A stretch of DNA of 64,000 nt from Panax quinquefolius (Eukaryota; Streptophyta; Magnoliopsida; Apiales; Araliaceae). A program made the translations under genes and the position numbers. The notes under the pieces were generated by a model. That model was not told the DNA's origin. It was given only the letters and a program-made list of their open reading frames with translations, and did no database searches. Below are positions 27,301 through 38,006 of this stretch, piece by piece. The stretch is taken from positions 138,460,568 through 138,524,567 of the forward strand of contig CM035167.1 in assembly GCA_020205615.1 (NCBI GenBank), read 5' to 3'. Every line of letters begins with the position of its first letter. Position 1 is the first letter of the stretch.

Positions 27301-30300
27301 CAATCATCATGGACATGCAGAAAGATAGTATTTAAAACTCAAGGAAGGAAGAAGTTTAAGTCAAAACCTGCTGCAATAAAGTATCAACACTTGACAAGTG
27401 ATTAGCAACCCTCTGATACTCCAGGGCGCCTCCAAGTACTAGAAATCGTGGTTTCTCTACTTTTGATGTCATTCTTCGATGAGCCACATTTTTCTTACAA
27501 ACAACCCCTTTAATCACCACACTAGAGGATAAAATATAATCTCATCAGAATGCAAAGCAGGTAGATGAAAGGGGAACACATATCTGGACCAGCAAAGCCT
27601 ATGCAGACTACATAGAGTCAGCAACTACAATCCTTTTAACATCGAATTTCTATAAGATCATGCTTTCCAGTTAAATTATAGGTGCTATAAAAGAAACTTG
27701 AAAGTCCTGTTCTTTTCAGGTGAAGCTTTTCCCATATTATTAGATTCCTTCATTATGAAATAAGAAATATCAATGGCCAATTGAATTCATAAATAACTTC
27801 TTCAATAAAATAAATAAATTCAATATATAATACATTAATATTAACATATTGTAAAAACTAAGTGTTTAAGATCAAATTAAAGCATATATGTTTTATTTTA
27901 AAAACAAAGTATTTCTCAGTTCAGATGTTAAACCTCTAACTTCTTTCAGAATAACACATTAGACCTGAAATATGTTAGTAACTTTTTCCTTTTTTTATTA
28001 TTAAGAAAAAGAAATTTTATTTATAGAAAAAAGAAGATACAAGAAAGCATGGGAAAAAGAAGTCCACTCTCACTGGACTAATAGAAAACAAGACAAGCAG
28101 AGCACTTAAAAAAATGCAACCTCCCGTCTCTAAACAGATCGATCATATGAAGGACTCCATAGCAAAAGCCCAAAGGAATGCAACAAAATAACCATCCCTC
28201 AACAAATTAGGTAGCTCCCTCAATACAGTCTAGCACCATCTTTGACAAACTTGTGTTGAGGAAAAAAATACTAGTATGTATCTATGAAATATACTGGGTG
28301 GGAGACATAGATCAATCATAAACTAACCTATTTTTACACCTAAAAATATACTATGACCTCGTGGCTACGCCATTAGTTTCAATAGTTTCAGCAATCATTT
28401 CTGCAGCATTTTAAACACAAGCTCTACAGCAATAGCCAGTACATATACAATAGACAAAATTGTCATATGTATAGAATTAAAGTACAAAACTACAAATCAG
28501 TCTAGATATGCAGCAAAAAGAGAAATTCTTAAATATTAAAACTTTAACTGCATTTTTGACTGGGTTATAAATCAATAGAGAAAATTTTAAATGGTTAATC
28601 TTTACTGCAATTTAAGGTTTACCTCTCGCTGCGCTTCCCACAAGCTATGCATTTAACCTTTACATATCCCCCGGGATCCATTCCTCCACCCTGGCTTGTA
28701 TCTGGCTTAAGAAGTGTTGCAGCTTCCCAGGACAAAGACGTTATTATCTCCAACCAACTCTCATTATTATCCTCCCCACCCAATGGTAGGTTCTCAACCT
28801 GCAACAGCTGAGCTATCAAAGCTCTAAAATGCCCATCAACCACATTCTTCATGGCCTTCTTGTGCAACTCACTTGACCTGTCCCTATTACGGTACTCCCC
28901 ACTACCAAAGCTGTTTGAAGAGCGTAGATAACCCCACTCTCCTGAATCGACCTCTCCAACATTATCATCATCCTCGAAAAGAATAGCTTCTTTCTCATCC
29001 TCTTCATCTTCTGGCTCTGGAGGGAGCCAAAGTAGCCCGTTATTCTCAAAATCAACAGGTTCAGGATGCGTAACATCCACATCATACGGAGGTGTATCTT
29101 CACAACCATTACAATCATTTCTTTCATCCTCTTTTTCCCCAATTTTTGAGGTTCCTTCCGGATCCTGTGTTTCGAAAGTGTCTGGTAACAGCGAAGAATT
29201 GATATGACTTGTGTCGATGCTTTCCCCATCAGGATGCTCTGTATCTGATCCATAGATGTGACCAATCTCATCATAATTGACATCAGTGTAATAGACATTG
29301 GACTGCCCAATTTCAGAATGCAACCCATAAACACCATATTCATCGTCATCATCATCACTCCTGGCACCACCAGATAAGAAAGAAACTCATATGATTAGAG
29401 ACAGCAATCCATAGGTTCAAAAGATTTTGGAAATTGTGTTCAAACTCAATGAAAATGGATAAGAATATATTACAATAAAATGACTTTGAATCAAATGAAA
29501 CTTAGTTACCTTTCTTATTGTGGAAAAGAAAAGTGCTGCATTTTTTAACAGTGCTGTTATGATAAACCACTAGAAAGACAAATAGAGAGAATAATGTACA
29601 CAGAGTGAACTTATCCAATAAACACAAGAACACAAATTTGAAGATGTAGCTTTCAACATTTAAAAGAACACTCAAATGTAGAATGGTGTATATATACTCC
29701 CAGCTTCTCATGAATACTCGACACCTAAATAATCTGAGTCTATATAATTCTTCATCTGCAAACACATATTTAATATTTCTATGTTTTTCTTTTACGTAAA
29801 AGAAGGGTAATACTAGGGGTCTTAATTTTTTGTCTCAAATGATGTGATATCAATGTAATGGGTAAATCTCTTGTGATTTGCTATGTCATAAAGTGCCCCT
29901 AGCATTACCCGCAAAAGAAATATAGACATTCAATGAAAGAATGTCATACTAAATGAAACTGATAGAGGAGAAACAGTGACCAGCCAAGCATGTCGACTCC
30001 ATCGCAGGCTCCATCGTAGCTCGCCCGCGACTCAATTGCACCTCCATCACAAACATAGCAGGTTCTTCTTCACACTCTCACACATCGACAGACTCCCTCT
30101 CTTACACATCGGCAAACTCCCTCTCGCGGCACATCCATTGCGGGCCCTGTTTCTCTCCTTCATGCTCTCCGTTTCTCTCCTTTGTGTTCTCTGTTTCTCT
30201 CCTTTCTTTCTTCTTCTAACTTTATAAGATAAAATTTAATATCTTTGTAGTAGGACTAATTTTTTAATAACTTTGTGAGTTTGTGGTGGGGTTGATTTTA

Positions 30301-32913
30301 CATCTTTGTGGTGGGGTTTGGCTAATTTTGATTTTGCTAATATTAAATTATTGGTAAAGATTACTTTATGAAAACAAAGCTTAATTGTAAAATGTGATTG
30401 GTGATTCAACTTTAATAAGTTATATTTATTATTTACTTTTTGCAGTACAATTTACAAAGTGTAAACACTATAGTGTTAAGTATTAATGGTTACTACTTAC
30501 TAAATTAGTAATATACTAATACATTCAAGTGAAAATAAAAATGTCAATTTTGTCTTATACTTTTTATTTGATTGTATTCCATAATGTTATTATGTTTTGA
30601 GATTTAATGTATATGAAACTTTATTGCTCAATATAATTGTGAAGTAAAATAAATAATATATAATTTACACATTGTGAACGACTTGTCGCCATACGGACGC
30701 CATGGTTGTCATCTTGTCGGCTACCTCCATGCAACCAAGTGAATAACATAGTGAATTTAAAGGAGAAGAGAGTAAATAGAAACTAAATAGAACTTGGAGA
30801 AAAAGATAAGAGAGCTTGAATATAGATGCACTAAGCCATTCTTTCAATGCATTTCATATTATCCACTCAATACATGCCTTCTCCTATTTATACTGCCAGA
30901 AAAATAAAGCTAAAGTGAGCCACTAACATGCTCCTAAGCTAAAACATGCTCATAAGCTAACATACTTCTAAGTCGTAACTCCTAATTAACTACCCGTGTG
31001 AGCTTCGATATCTAGAAACCTCTAAATTAACAAAGAAAATCCTAAACTTACTTTGGCCATGTCCTTAAGGACCTAATGCGGAGCTAGGAAAGTTTTGCTT
31101 GAGTAGACCTTCATCTTCCCAAGTGGCCTCATCCACACTGCAATTCTTCCATTGAATTAAGTATTTATTTTATTTTATTTTTATAAAAGAAGAAATGTTA
31201 ATAGGAATTGAAAAATACAATAAACAGGGTGGCCAAGCAGTCAATCCTCATTATACTCCAAAAATACAAGACCAAAAGAGCACTTAAAGAAGTGTCGTCC
31301 TCACTCATACTTCCTTCGCTCCAATACCCTTAGTGGCCCCATTTTAAAGGCTTCATCTTGAATTACTATAGGCAACTGAGTGATTGCTCCTGCTGTCTCA
31401 ATGTGCTTCTTTAGCTATGAAACATAGAAAGTTGAATGGACTCTAAAAGTGCTAGCAGCTCAAGTTTGTAAGCCACTATTCCCAAACTCTCTATCATTCT
31501 TGGTCCATTAAATTTGGGAAATCCCTTCCGTAGTGATATTGTACCCTGTGAATATGGTTGCAGCTTCTAAATCTAGAAAACAAATTTATTAATCATCCGT
31601 AATCCCTGATTTTCGACTAACTAATCATGTCCATATGGAGATTTCATATTGCCTTCCCAAATACATGCCTTCTACTACTTATACTACTAGATTGGTAAAA
31701 AGCTAAAGTGAGCCACTAACATACTCTTTTGCAAACACACTCCTAACTTACTACCCGTGTGCACATGTGCACTTCTAAATCTAGAAACATAGAATTTATG
31801 TACTTTACTATTGGAGGAGTTAATAATTTTCGGAGTTTTAGTGGACGATTCTGTTTACTTTTGAAGATTTAAGCTACTCTATTTTGGAAATCTTGATTAA
31901 TGGTTGGTGCACACAACTTAGTCTTCCGGTTTGGGTTGGGGCATGACAAAGCACATCTTTCATTTCATAATGGGTATATTAAAGATGTGTCATCATAAAA
32001 GGCATCAGAAAAAGAATTGCAGAGAAAGATATACAATCTCGATAAGCAGACTGATGACTCAAAAACATCAGTCTCAAAAACATTTGCTTACAACGTAAAG
32101 CAAGAGCAGTTGAGAACTGTCATCCACTCCCAAAGTAATTGTGTAGGCATAAGCATAATGGGTATGCATACAACAAATCATATACGTACAGTCATATGGT
32201 GTTCATGCAAGTATGACTACAATGCACAAGAAAAACATAATCATATTTTTTGTCATTATTAATCAACAAAAAAAAGTGATTGTTTGAGGAATGTCTTACC
32301 TGTTCATACAATAACCATATTGATTAGGAAAAATATCCCCCGTGTCGATGGAATCTGATGTCCCAACACAACTTATTTGATCTTGCTTACATATTGCTGG
32401 CTCCAGTCCAGCAGACGGACGAGGGCTCACACTAGAGATTTTTGGTACATGCTTGTATGGCCCTGTTGAGTACTGAGTCGAACCATGGCTGCTGACGCTG
32501 CTGTCAAAGGTCAGGGTACTGGCCAAACTTACTGCCGAAGGTGATGGACTGAGGCCCAGGCTGGAGGAACCCATTTCACTATCGACTGGGGCTAGCCGCT
32601 GCTCCCATTGCTTGAAGCAATAATTACAAACCCTGATCCTTTCCAAATCTTCTCGACCGGTCTTGGACTCATGCGGACTGGCAGGCACTGAGTTTTCAGT
32701 ACACCTGGCGCAGAAAACTCGTCCGCAGAGGCGACAATGGTGCTTACGATTGAATACCGTAAACTGGGAGTCACACTCATAGCAGACTCTACAGCTCTGA
32801 TCGGGCATCCAGAAGTCCTTTGACACATTTGCAGGTTCGGTCCTCCGAGGGATCCATGACTTCATTTTATAAATTAGTTCAGATACCTTATAATTGTTGT
32901 CAGGGGTTCCCAT
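15343..32913 (-). CDS. FAB1: FAB1/PIKfyve-type PI3P 5-kinase with FYVE, CCT and PIPK domains
   Basis: The enzyme converts PI3P to PI(3,5)P2 on endosomal and vacuolar membranes. Exons (5' to 3'): 32300-32913, 28623-29360, 27368-27521, 26887-27229, 24728-25643, 24289-24620, 20572-20695, 20326-20484, 17978-19525, 16096-16362, 15343-15696 (TGA). They total about 1,850 codons; plant FAB1A/B have about 1,750-1,800. A FYVE finger (residues about 33-102) has WMPD, RKHHCR and RVCNYC. Exons 3-5 carry the CCT/TCP-1 domain (RFLVLGGALEYQRV, KIDAHHPNVLLVEKSVS). Exon 6 carries the cysteine/histidine-rich region (RSCQMPSEAHVHCYTH). From about residue 1500 comes the PIPK kinase, with lysine in RFIIKQV, DLKGSSRSRY, MDYSLLVGVDEE and IIDFMRQYTWDK. 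The start ATG is the first in frame with the FYVE. Splice phases agree only if single-base indels in exons 4, 5 and 9 are corrected. The FYVE points to FAB1A/B rather than the FYVE-less plant paralogues. Confidence 0.95.
16914..17171. mobile_element. Stowaway-like MITE (CTTCCTCCATTCC ends)
   Basis: The left end CTTCCTCCATTCCAAATTATA follows TA. The right end is TATTTTGGAATGGAAGGAG followed by TTA. The ends are imperfect inverted repeats and the body has no coding capacity. The inner words CAATAAATCTTACAATGAG and GTCAATTTTGAG recur, in the opposite orientation, around 62577-62990. Confidence 0.65.
17188..17905. repeat. GC-rich CCTAGG array flanking an AT-rich core
   Basis: 17188-17280 and 17833-17905 are two GC-rich arrays built from CGCCTAGG, GGCGCTAGGCCC and related words, almost all palindromic around CCTAGG. 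They enclose about 550 bp of very AT-rich DNA, in sharp contrast to everything around them. The symmetric layout resembles a non-autonomous DNA element with repetitive subterminal arrays. The right edge runs into CCTTTTAGAACATTGGGC. I did not find a target duplication and cannot assign a superfamily. Confidence 0.5.
20696..24288. other. Largest 3' FAB1 intron (3.6 kb)
   Basis: The intron lies between exon 6 (ending RFYG) and exon 7 (FGRMVACFRYASIDV). A lone Stowaway-type end CTCCCTCCGTCCC is at about 22084-22096. A pair of direct repeats lies at 22484-23190 (separate entry). A CT-rich tract runs around 23345-23390. Elsewhere no reading frame or repeat is recognisable. Confidence 0.6.
22484..23190. 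repeat. Direct repeat pair, about 240 bp each, in a FAB1 intron
   Basis: Copy 1 is about 22484-22710 and copy 2 about 22947-23190. Both contain CCACATCAAAA, AAGGAATTAAATTACTAAC, AATAGTACCTT, GTTTAAGGCCTTATTTG and GATTCGGACTTGGGATTTG in the same order, with scattered differences. Copy 2 starts TGTAACACCCCAGTACC, an LTR-like start. The layout (terminal direct repeats around about 230 bp) would suit a tiny LTR-type (TRIM-like) element, but no primer-binding site was identified. Confidence 0.5.
25644..26886. other. FAB1 intron 4
   Basis: A 1.2 kb AT-rich intron inside the CCT-domain coding region, with donor GTAAGT after GGTTGTACT and acceptor TTTCAG. I see no repeat or RNA gene in it. Confidence 0.6.
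27522..28622. other. FAB1 intron 2
   Basis: A 1.1 kb AT-rich intron between exons 2 and 3, with donor GTAAAC and acceptor CTCTAG. The stretch around 28010-28120 (long A-rich run, then AGAGCACTTAAAAAAATGC) resembles 31190-31310 in intron 1, so both may be copies of one old repeat. Borders are not resolvable. Confidence 0.45.
29361..32299. other. FAB1 intron 1 with old repeat fragments
   Basis: A 2.9 kb intron between the FYVE exon and exon 2. It contains the decayed gypsy fragment at 31050-31560 (separate entry). On either side, about 30865-31020 and 31660-31790 share the words AAGCTAAAGTGAGCCACTAA, ACTACCCGTGTG and ATCTAGAAAC in the same orientation, as remnants of two LTRs would. Tandem TTTCTCTCCTT words lie at 30150-30210. 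Confidence 0.5.
31050..31560 (-). pseudogene. Ty3/gypsy chromovirus pol C-terminus remnant
   Basis: Read on the minus strand, 31155-31060 gives EWKNCSVDEATWEDEGLL, the C-terminal half of a retroelement chromodomain (typical core: WEDATWE). Upstream, 31560-31330 gives scattered matches to the integrase C-terminal module (FPKFNGPRMIESLGIVAYKL, close to the usual FFGPYEVLERIGxVAYKL). Several stops and frameshifts interrupt it. The fragment lies in FAB1 intron 1, in the same orientation as the gene. I infer an old insertion in the Reina/CRM-like part of the chromoviruses. Confidence 0.6.
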
Positions 32914-34807
32914 AAACCAAAATACCCCCTAATTCCACCCAACATCATTAACTAACCATTGTGTTGTCCCAATGTTAACATCACCGAGACAAGGTCCCAG
33001 AAAGAAAAATAATATGTAATGAGCTAGTATCTCGGATTGAATTCTGGGATCAAACAGGTCATTAACCCAAAGCTGAAATTTAAATATAATAACAGGATGA
33101 AAGCACAATTGAATTTCGTACCATCAAACTCTCAGTCCAAAAGAGAGCAGGATTCCAACCCCAAATGATTGTACTGCAAGAAAGCCGGAAACCCCAACTT
33201 ACAAATGGAAGATACTTGCAACAATGCAAATACCAACTAGAAGTCCTCAAACATACTAATACCACCCAATAATTAATTAATGAATTGGAATCAAACCAAT
33301 TCACAACCATCTAATAATGGATTCCACTAAAAAAAATTAAAAGAGGAATGCAAAAAATATCTCCAGAACATAAACTAACATAAATAACAGAAAAACTAGT
33401 AATATTTTTCATATCTCAATTCTTAGATACACCAATTATAATAATAACAAACTAAAACATATAATTAACACATTAAAAAGAAAATACCTTCTTCTTCTTC
33501 TTCAAAATACCTATTAAATCGAAAATGGGCCGCCTTACCTCCCAATTCAACAAGCTAAATCATATATTACAATACAATACGAATCTAAGATGCTAATTGC
33601 GGTTTGGAGGGCATTAAATTTGAGAAATATAAATTCATAGGTATCGAACCTCCATTTGTAACAGAAAAGGAAAAAGATAAAGAAATGCGATTATTATTTA
33701 AATAAAAATATATTAGCGGTCACGAAAAATATGTGAGGCGACGAGATGAAGAATGAAATAGATAGATAGATATAGAGAGAGAAAGTGAGGAGATGGTGAC
33801 GGGTGTCTAATAGAAAATTGTTGAAAATACATACGTCGTTCCTTCCGGAGCAGCGGAGCAAGACCTTGTTGGCGGTTTCTTTGTACGGTTCGGAAACAAC
33901 TTATAAGTTAGTTAAATGAACTTATAAATTATAGTAAGGTGTTTAGTATTCATTTACTTTTTAATTTATAAGTTGAGTCTTAAATTAAAAAAAAATAAGT
34001 ATTTATTTGTGATATATTTAAAAATAACTTATAAGTTAGTTTGATTAAATATAATGTCTATTTTACCTCTCTTTTTATTAATGTTCATTTTAATAGTATT
34101 TATATTTATTTTAACTTATAAATTATTATATTTAACAACAACTTAAATTTAATTTATAAGTCAAATTATAAATTAAAACTATAAACTAATTTATAAATTC
34201 AACTTATAAATTATTTTAAAATAAATCATTCTCGAACATGATCTTAAAATAAAAACACTCTTAAATTAATTAGAGTTTTTGATAAAAATATTTTCATGAC
34301 AAACTTAAAATAGTGGAGTAGTATTTGGTTACACAATAAAAATATTTTTGTAAATTAAAAGACAAAATTATATAAAGTGTGTTATATGAAGTCTTAATTT
34401 TTTTAGAGTAAAATACGATTAGTATCCCTGTAAATTTTAGAGTTGACTAAATAGATAAAATTATATATTTATTTTTATATTATCAAATTTTAATTCATAA
34501 ATAATATATATAAATATATGTTTAATTATAATTTTAATACAATATATTTTAATTATAGTTTTATTTGTAAGACTATCTCATTCAAATAATTTAATTTAAT
34601 TAACACATGTTTTTGGTTAAGTGATACAAATATTAAGAATTTTAAATTAAATTATGAATGGATGTTTTCTAATTAAAGTGATTGAGTAGGTTGATATTTT
34701 AGTTTTGGTGCTTAACAACAAAATTATTATTTGAATTCTTAATTTCATATTATTATTTTTATATGTTAAATTTTCTTGAGTATAAGTCAAAATTTGGGAT
34801 GTTTCGA
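32914..34807. other. FAB1 5' flank: probable UTR and promoter region
   Basis: A donor-like GAAG/GTATTTT on the minus strand at 33487, and possible acceptors just upstream of the ATG, would fit a 5' UTR intron, as is common in large plant genes. CT-rich minus-strand tracts lie at 33485-33510 and 33755-33795. From 33889 to about 34240 the word AACTTATAAGTT and its variants recur in both orientations, suggesting a MITE-like insertion. From 34240 on the DNA is extremely AT-rich, with no genes. Confidence 0.4.
33889..34240. repeat. AT-rich inverted element with TTATAAGTT words
   Basis: The block opens GTTCGGAAACAACTTATAAG and closes TTATAAATTATTTTAAAATA then ATCATTCTCGAAC. The ends are roughly inverted, and ACTTATAAGTT or ACTTATAAATT occurs many times inside. 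This is consistent with a non-autonomous DNA element upstream of FAB1. No clear target duplication was found. Confidence 0.35.
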
Positions 34808-35388
34808 TTTTAATTATATTTTTAGTATATAGTTAGTGTGTTTTTTTATACAATATTAAATAAAAAATATAATAATATTTATCACTACCTCTATCTTATT
34901 AAAAGAATTTTTTAATGTATTTTTTTATTTTTATTTTAGTAATAATATTTGTCGTTTTTTATTGTAAATAATTATACTTAAGAGTTACTTATGTTTAGTT
35001 TAATATTCGAGAAAAATAATTAATATAATTTTAATACTTTTTTATATGAATAATAAAATTCATTTTATAATAATAAGTTTATTTTACGTAAATTTTAATA
35101 TTTGGGAAAAAAAAATTATATTTACGTTAATTTGTATTTTTATGCTTATTAAAATTTAACTTTTTAATTACAAAAATTATATTTGAATGTATATTATGTA
35201 AATTTTAATTTTTAAGAAATTTAATTAGCAAAAGTATGACTTTATTTTCTTGATAAAATAAATATTTATTATTTTTTGAGAAATATGTTATTTATTAATG
35301 CACAAATTCATAATTTAATTAATTATATCAAGTTAAGTAAAAATTATAACATACAAATTTATATTTAGTGGATATGTTAAATATTATA
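34808..35388. repeat. Host flank, copy 1 of a duplicated segment
   Basis: This AT-rich non-coding segment precedes element A and ends in the target site TTATA (35384-35388). The same sequence, nearly identical, reappears at 46491-46664 and continues at 56230-56632 after the inserted B element. It again ends in TTATA followed by an A-family LTR. It therefore marks two copies, or two alleles, of one locus. Confidence 0.85.
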
Positions 35389-36127
35389 TGTGAGACCCCA
35401 GATTTTATCAATAATGATTTAAATTTTGTCGAAATAATTTTTTAATATTATGGTGTGAATTTAAGATAATATTATAGTTGTGGGTAGTATTTATAAATTT
35501 TGCAAAGTATGCAAGTGGTTATATTATATTCGATTGGTCGGGGAATATTCGGTTTAGCAGGGAATATTCGTACAACTACTTCAATCATTGGTGGACCCAC
35601 ATGAATGTAATTATCGGATCGAGAAAACGACAAAATATATTTTATTGAAATAACTGGCGGAAGTTTTACTGGTTGATCTTTGTTGAACTACTTCGGTAGT
35701 AAAAAAAATGAAGAATGTCGTGTGGTTGCATAGAAAGACACGGTATTGATTATTGATGCTTATGTGTGAAGTCACCGGTTTGATTCCATTATTGTCGATT
35801 AATAATATGAATTATTATAGCGATAATGACGTTTTTGTTTTATTCAGTATTATTAACGTAATAAAAAGCGAAACATCTTTTTATATAAAAGCAGAATACT
35901 TTATTAAAGTTTATTCTATAAATAGAATATATTATATTTTATTATGCATAGTGTTGCGTAGTGTTTTTGTATAGTGTTAAGATAGTGTTTCAGATAGTAA
36001 AATATTTTTATATAAATAGAATATATTATATTTTATTTAAAAGATTTTGCTTTAAATATGAATAGTCACGATTAAAGTAAATCAATCTGGACCGTTCATG
36101 GATTAATTACTATGCATTCTATTTTCC

Positions 36128-36135
36128 TATAAATA
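36128..36135 (+). promoter_or_regulatory. TATA box of element A 5' LTR
   Basis: TATAAATA in the context CCTATAAATAGAAGCTC is preserved in all three A LTRs. It lies about 740 bp into the LTR, so roughly the last 1.7 kb would be transcribed as R-U5. Confidence 0.6.
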
Positions 36136-36349
36136 GAAGCTCATTCCTTCATTATTTTCATTTAATTCATTGAAACTCTACAGAAAGAGAAATTATAGAG
36201 AGAAGTTTATAGAGAGAAAATCTATAGAGAGAAAGAAGAAGAGTATTCTCGCTACTTCACTTTCGCCAATATTGAGTTCTTCTAAGGTAGGAAATATTAT
36301 TTGTTGTTGTGCGTAAAGTGTTATTCTTCTTATTCATGAAGAGAACACA

Positions 36350-36810
36350 TTATTCCATTCATTATTATTCATTGGAATAACTTTGTAAAAGTGGCATACC
36401 CTATACATAACTTTGTATCATGGCATACCCTATACTTGGTGAAATCCTTATATTATTCCATTCTTATTTATTACATTGGAATAACTGTATACGCTGAATC
36501 CCCTATACTTGGTGATCTTCTTACATTATTCCATTCTTTATTATTACATTGGAATATCACATGCGTGTGTTTTACAGGACTGGTTCCATTGTTTATTATT
36601 CCGCATTTATTATTACATTTGGAATATCACATGCATGTGTTTTACACGGGACTGGTTCCATTGTTTATTATTCAAACATTTATTATTCTGTTGGATCATC
36701 CTGTCGATTGTGAATTTCACGACTCGGTTAGATTATTATTATTCATTGGAATAACTTGCATACATCAAGCAACCGCATGCATGGTGATTTCTTTTGTTAT
36801 TCCATTCTTT
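36350..36810 (+). repeat. Tandem hairpin units TTATTCCA...TGGAATAA in A LTR
   Basis: At least four units pair TTATTCCA (or TTATTCCG) with TGGAATAA/T across about 15-17 T/A-rich bases: 36350-36380, 36453-36484, 36527-36556 and 36597-36626. Degenerate units follow to 36810. Units are spaced about 70-100 bp and alternate with CCCTATACTTGGTGA and TTTTACAGGACTGGTTCCA words. The same array is in the other A LTRs (about 45965-46445 and 57572-58050). Confidence 0.7.
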
Positions 36811-37824
36811 ATTATACCCGGTTGGTTAAAACTTTGACTTTATACTCCATGAAATTAGTGGAATATCCTTGATATTTGCGCTTCATCCAAAGATCTTTTC
36901 ATGGAAATATTCTTCCGATCATTCTTGAATTTTACTCTACAAAATAAGATTCTTGTTGACAATTTGGACGTTAATAATTCCTAAATAAATTAATTCTTGA
37001 ACTTGTTTTATTGAATTATTATGTCATTGTCATCATCCTCATGTTATATTATGTTATCTTTTGGCTTACGTGCATAGATGAACTTAGTATGATTATGACC
37101 GAGGATCATTGGTATAATAATGGCTTGTTATAAATGATGTGATAAAAGTCCTCGGTGGCTGTAATGCGGTGATGGATAGTTTTTGGTATGATTATGACCG
37201 AGGGTGATCTTAAGTATAGTCATGACCATTGATAATTTGATGAAAATCCTTGACCAAGTGGTACGAGGATGATTAGATGTGGTGGTTTATTTATTGTCGA
37301 GTCTCAAATGATAAAAAAATTGATGAAAACCTTTTAAAACCTAAAAGGCGGTAGACTTTATTTTCTACTTGACTCTTTTAATGGATTAGATATTCACCTG
37401 CATTAAACCTGGTTGTCTATTGTATTTTATCGGTTTAACATCTTTGAAGGCTAATGATAATTTATTCGCATTATCTTAGTCATAATATTTCTTCTTTTGG
37501 GCTAGTTGAGCTCACCCTTTCTTTCCTTTACCGTTCTTGAGTGAAATGAGAACATAATTTGGGATTTAGTCGGGGAGCGGAGTAATGGTCGAGAGGATAG
37601 CAATAGTAGTCCTCACTATTACGTGAAATAAGGTGATAATAGTTGTAATGAGGACTCCTTTTGAGTTTGTATAATATCTAGTAGACAATATTTGTATTCA
37701 AACTCACGCTTTATGTCAGTATTGTATACCTACGATTATATTAGTAAGTTGTATTTGAATTTATGTACCATGTAAGTGGCGACCCAAGATGGGTGACGTA
37801 TACCTAATTTTGGGGCGTCACGGT

Positions 37825-37835
37825 TGGTATCGAGC
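37825..37835 (+). promoter_or_regulatory. Primer-binding site of element A
   Basis: TGGTATCGAGC lies 2 bp after the 5' LTR end. Plant gypsy elements commonly carry TGGTATCAGAGC, complementary to the initiator Met tRNA 3' end; here one base of that word is missing. Confidence 0.7.
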
Positions 37836-38006
37836 TTAGGATATGATCCTGGCTAAGATGTGAGAATAGTACTAGGAGGGAGAGACGGGAATACCTTTCG
37901 CTAAGTATGACCTACCTAAGTTTATTTGGTATTTGATTGGCCGATACGAGTATAGTGATAATATGTTGTATGTCAATTAACCCTTATTTTGTGGCGGTGT
38001 TTGAAA

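Larger units (their letters stand above)
35389..37822 (+). repeat. Element A 5' LTR
   Basis: It begins TGTGAGACCCC right after the TTATA target site and ends at GGGGCGTCACG, next to the primer-binding site. The terminal A expected from the solo copy (GTCACA) reads G here. It includes a TATA box at 36128, a purine-rich GAGAGAAA tract at 36185-36240, a tandem hairpin array at 36350-36810 and GGC...GTGC hairpins at 37055-37275. Confidence 0.85.

Noticed and set aside
28849..29370. A 173-codon methionine-rich frame on the minus strand
   Set aside because: It is an out-of-frame shadow of FAB1 exon 2.
36391..36837. Open frames of about 150 codons in the A LTRs (also 46008-46496 and 57657-58019)
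   Set aside because: They arise from the hairpin-array repeats in the LTR and change frame between LTR copies.
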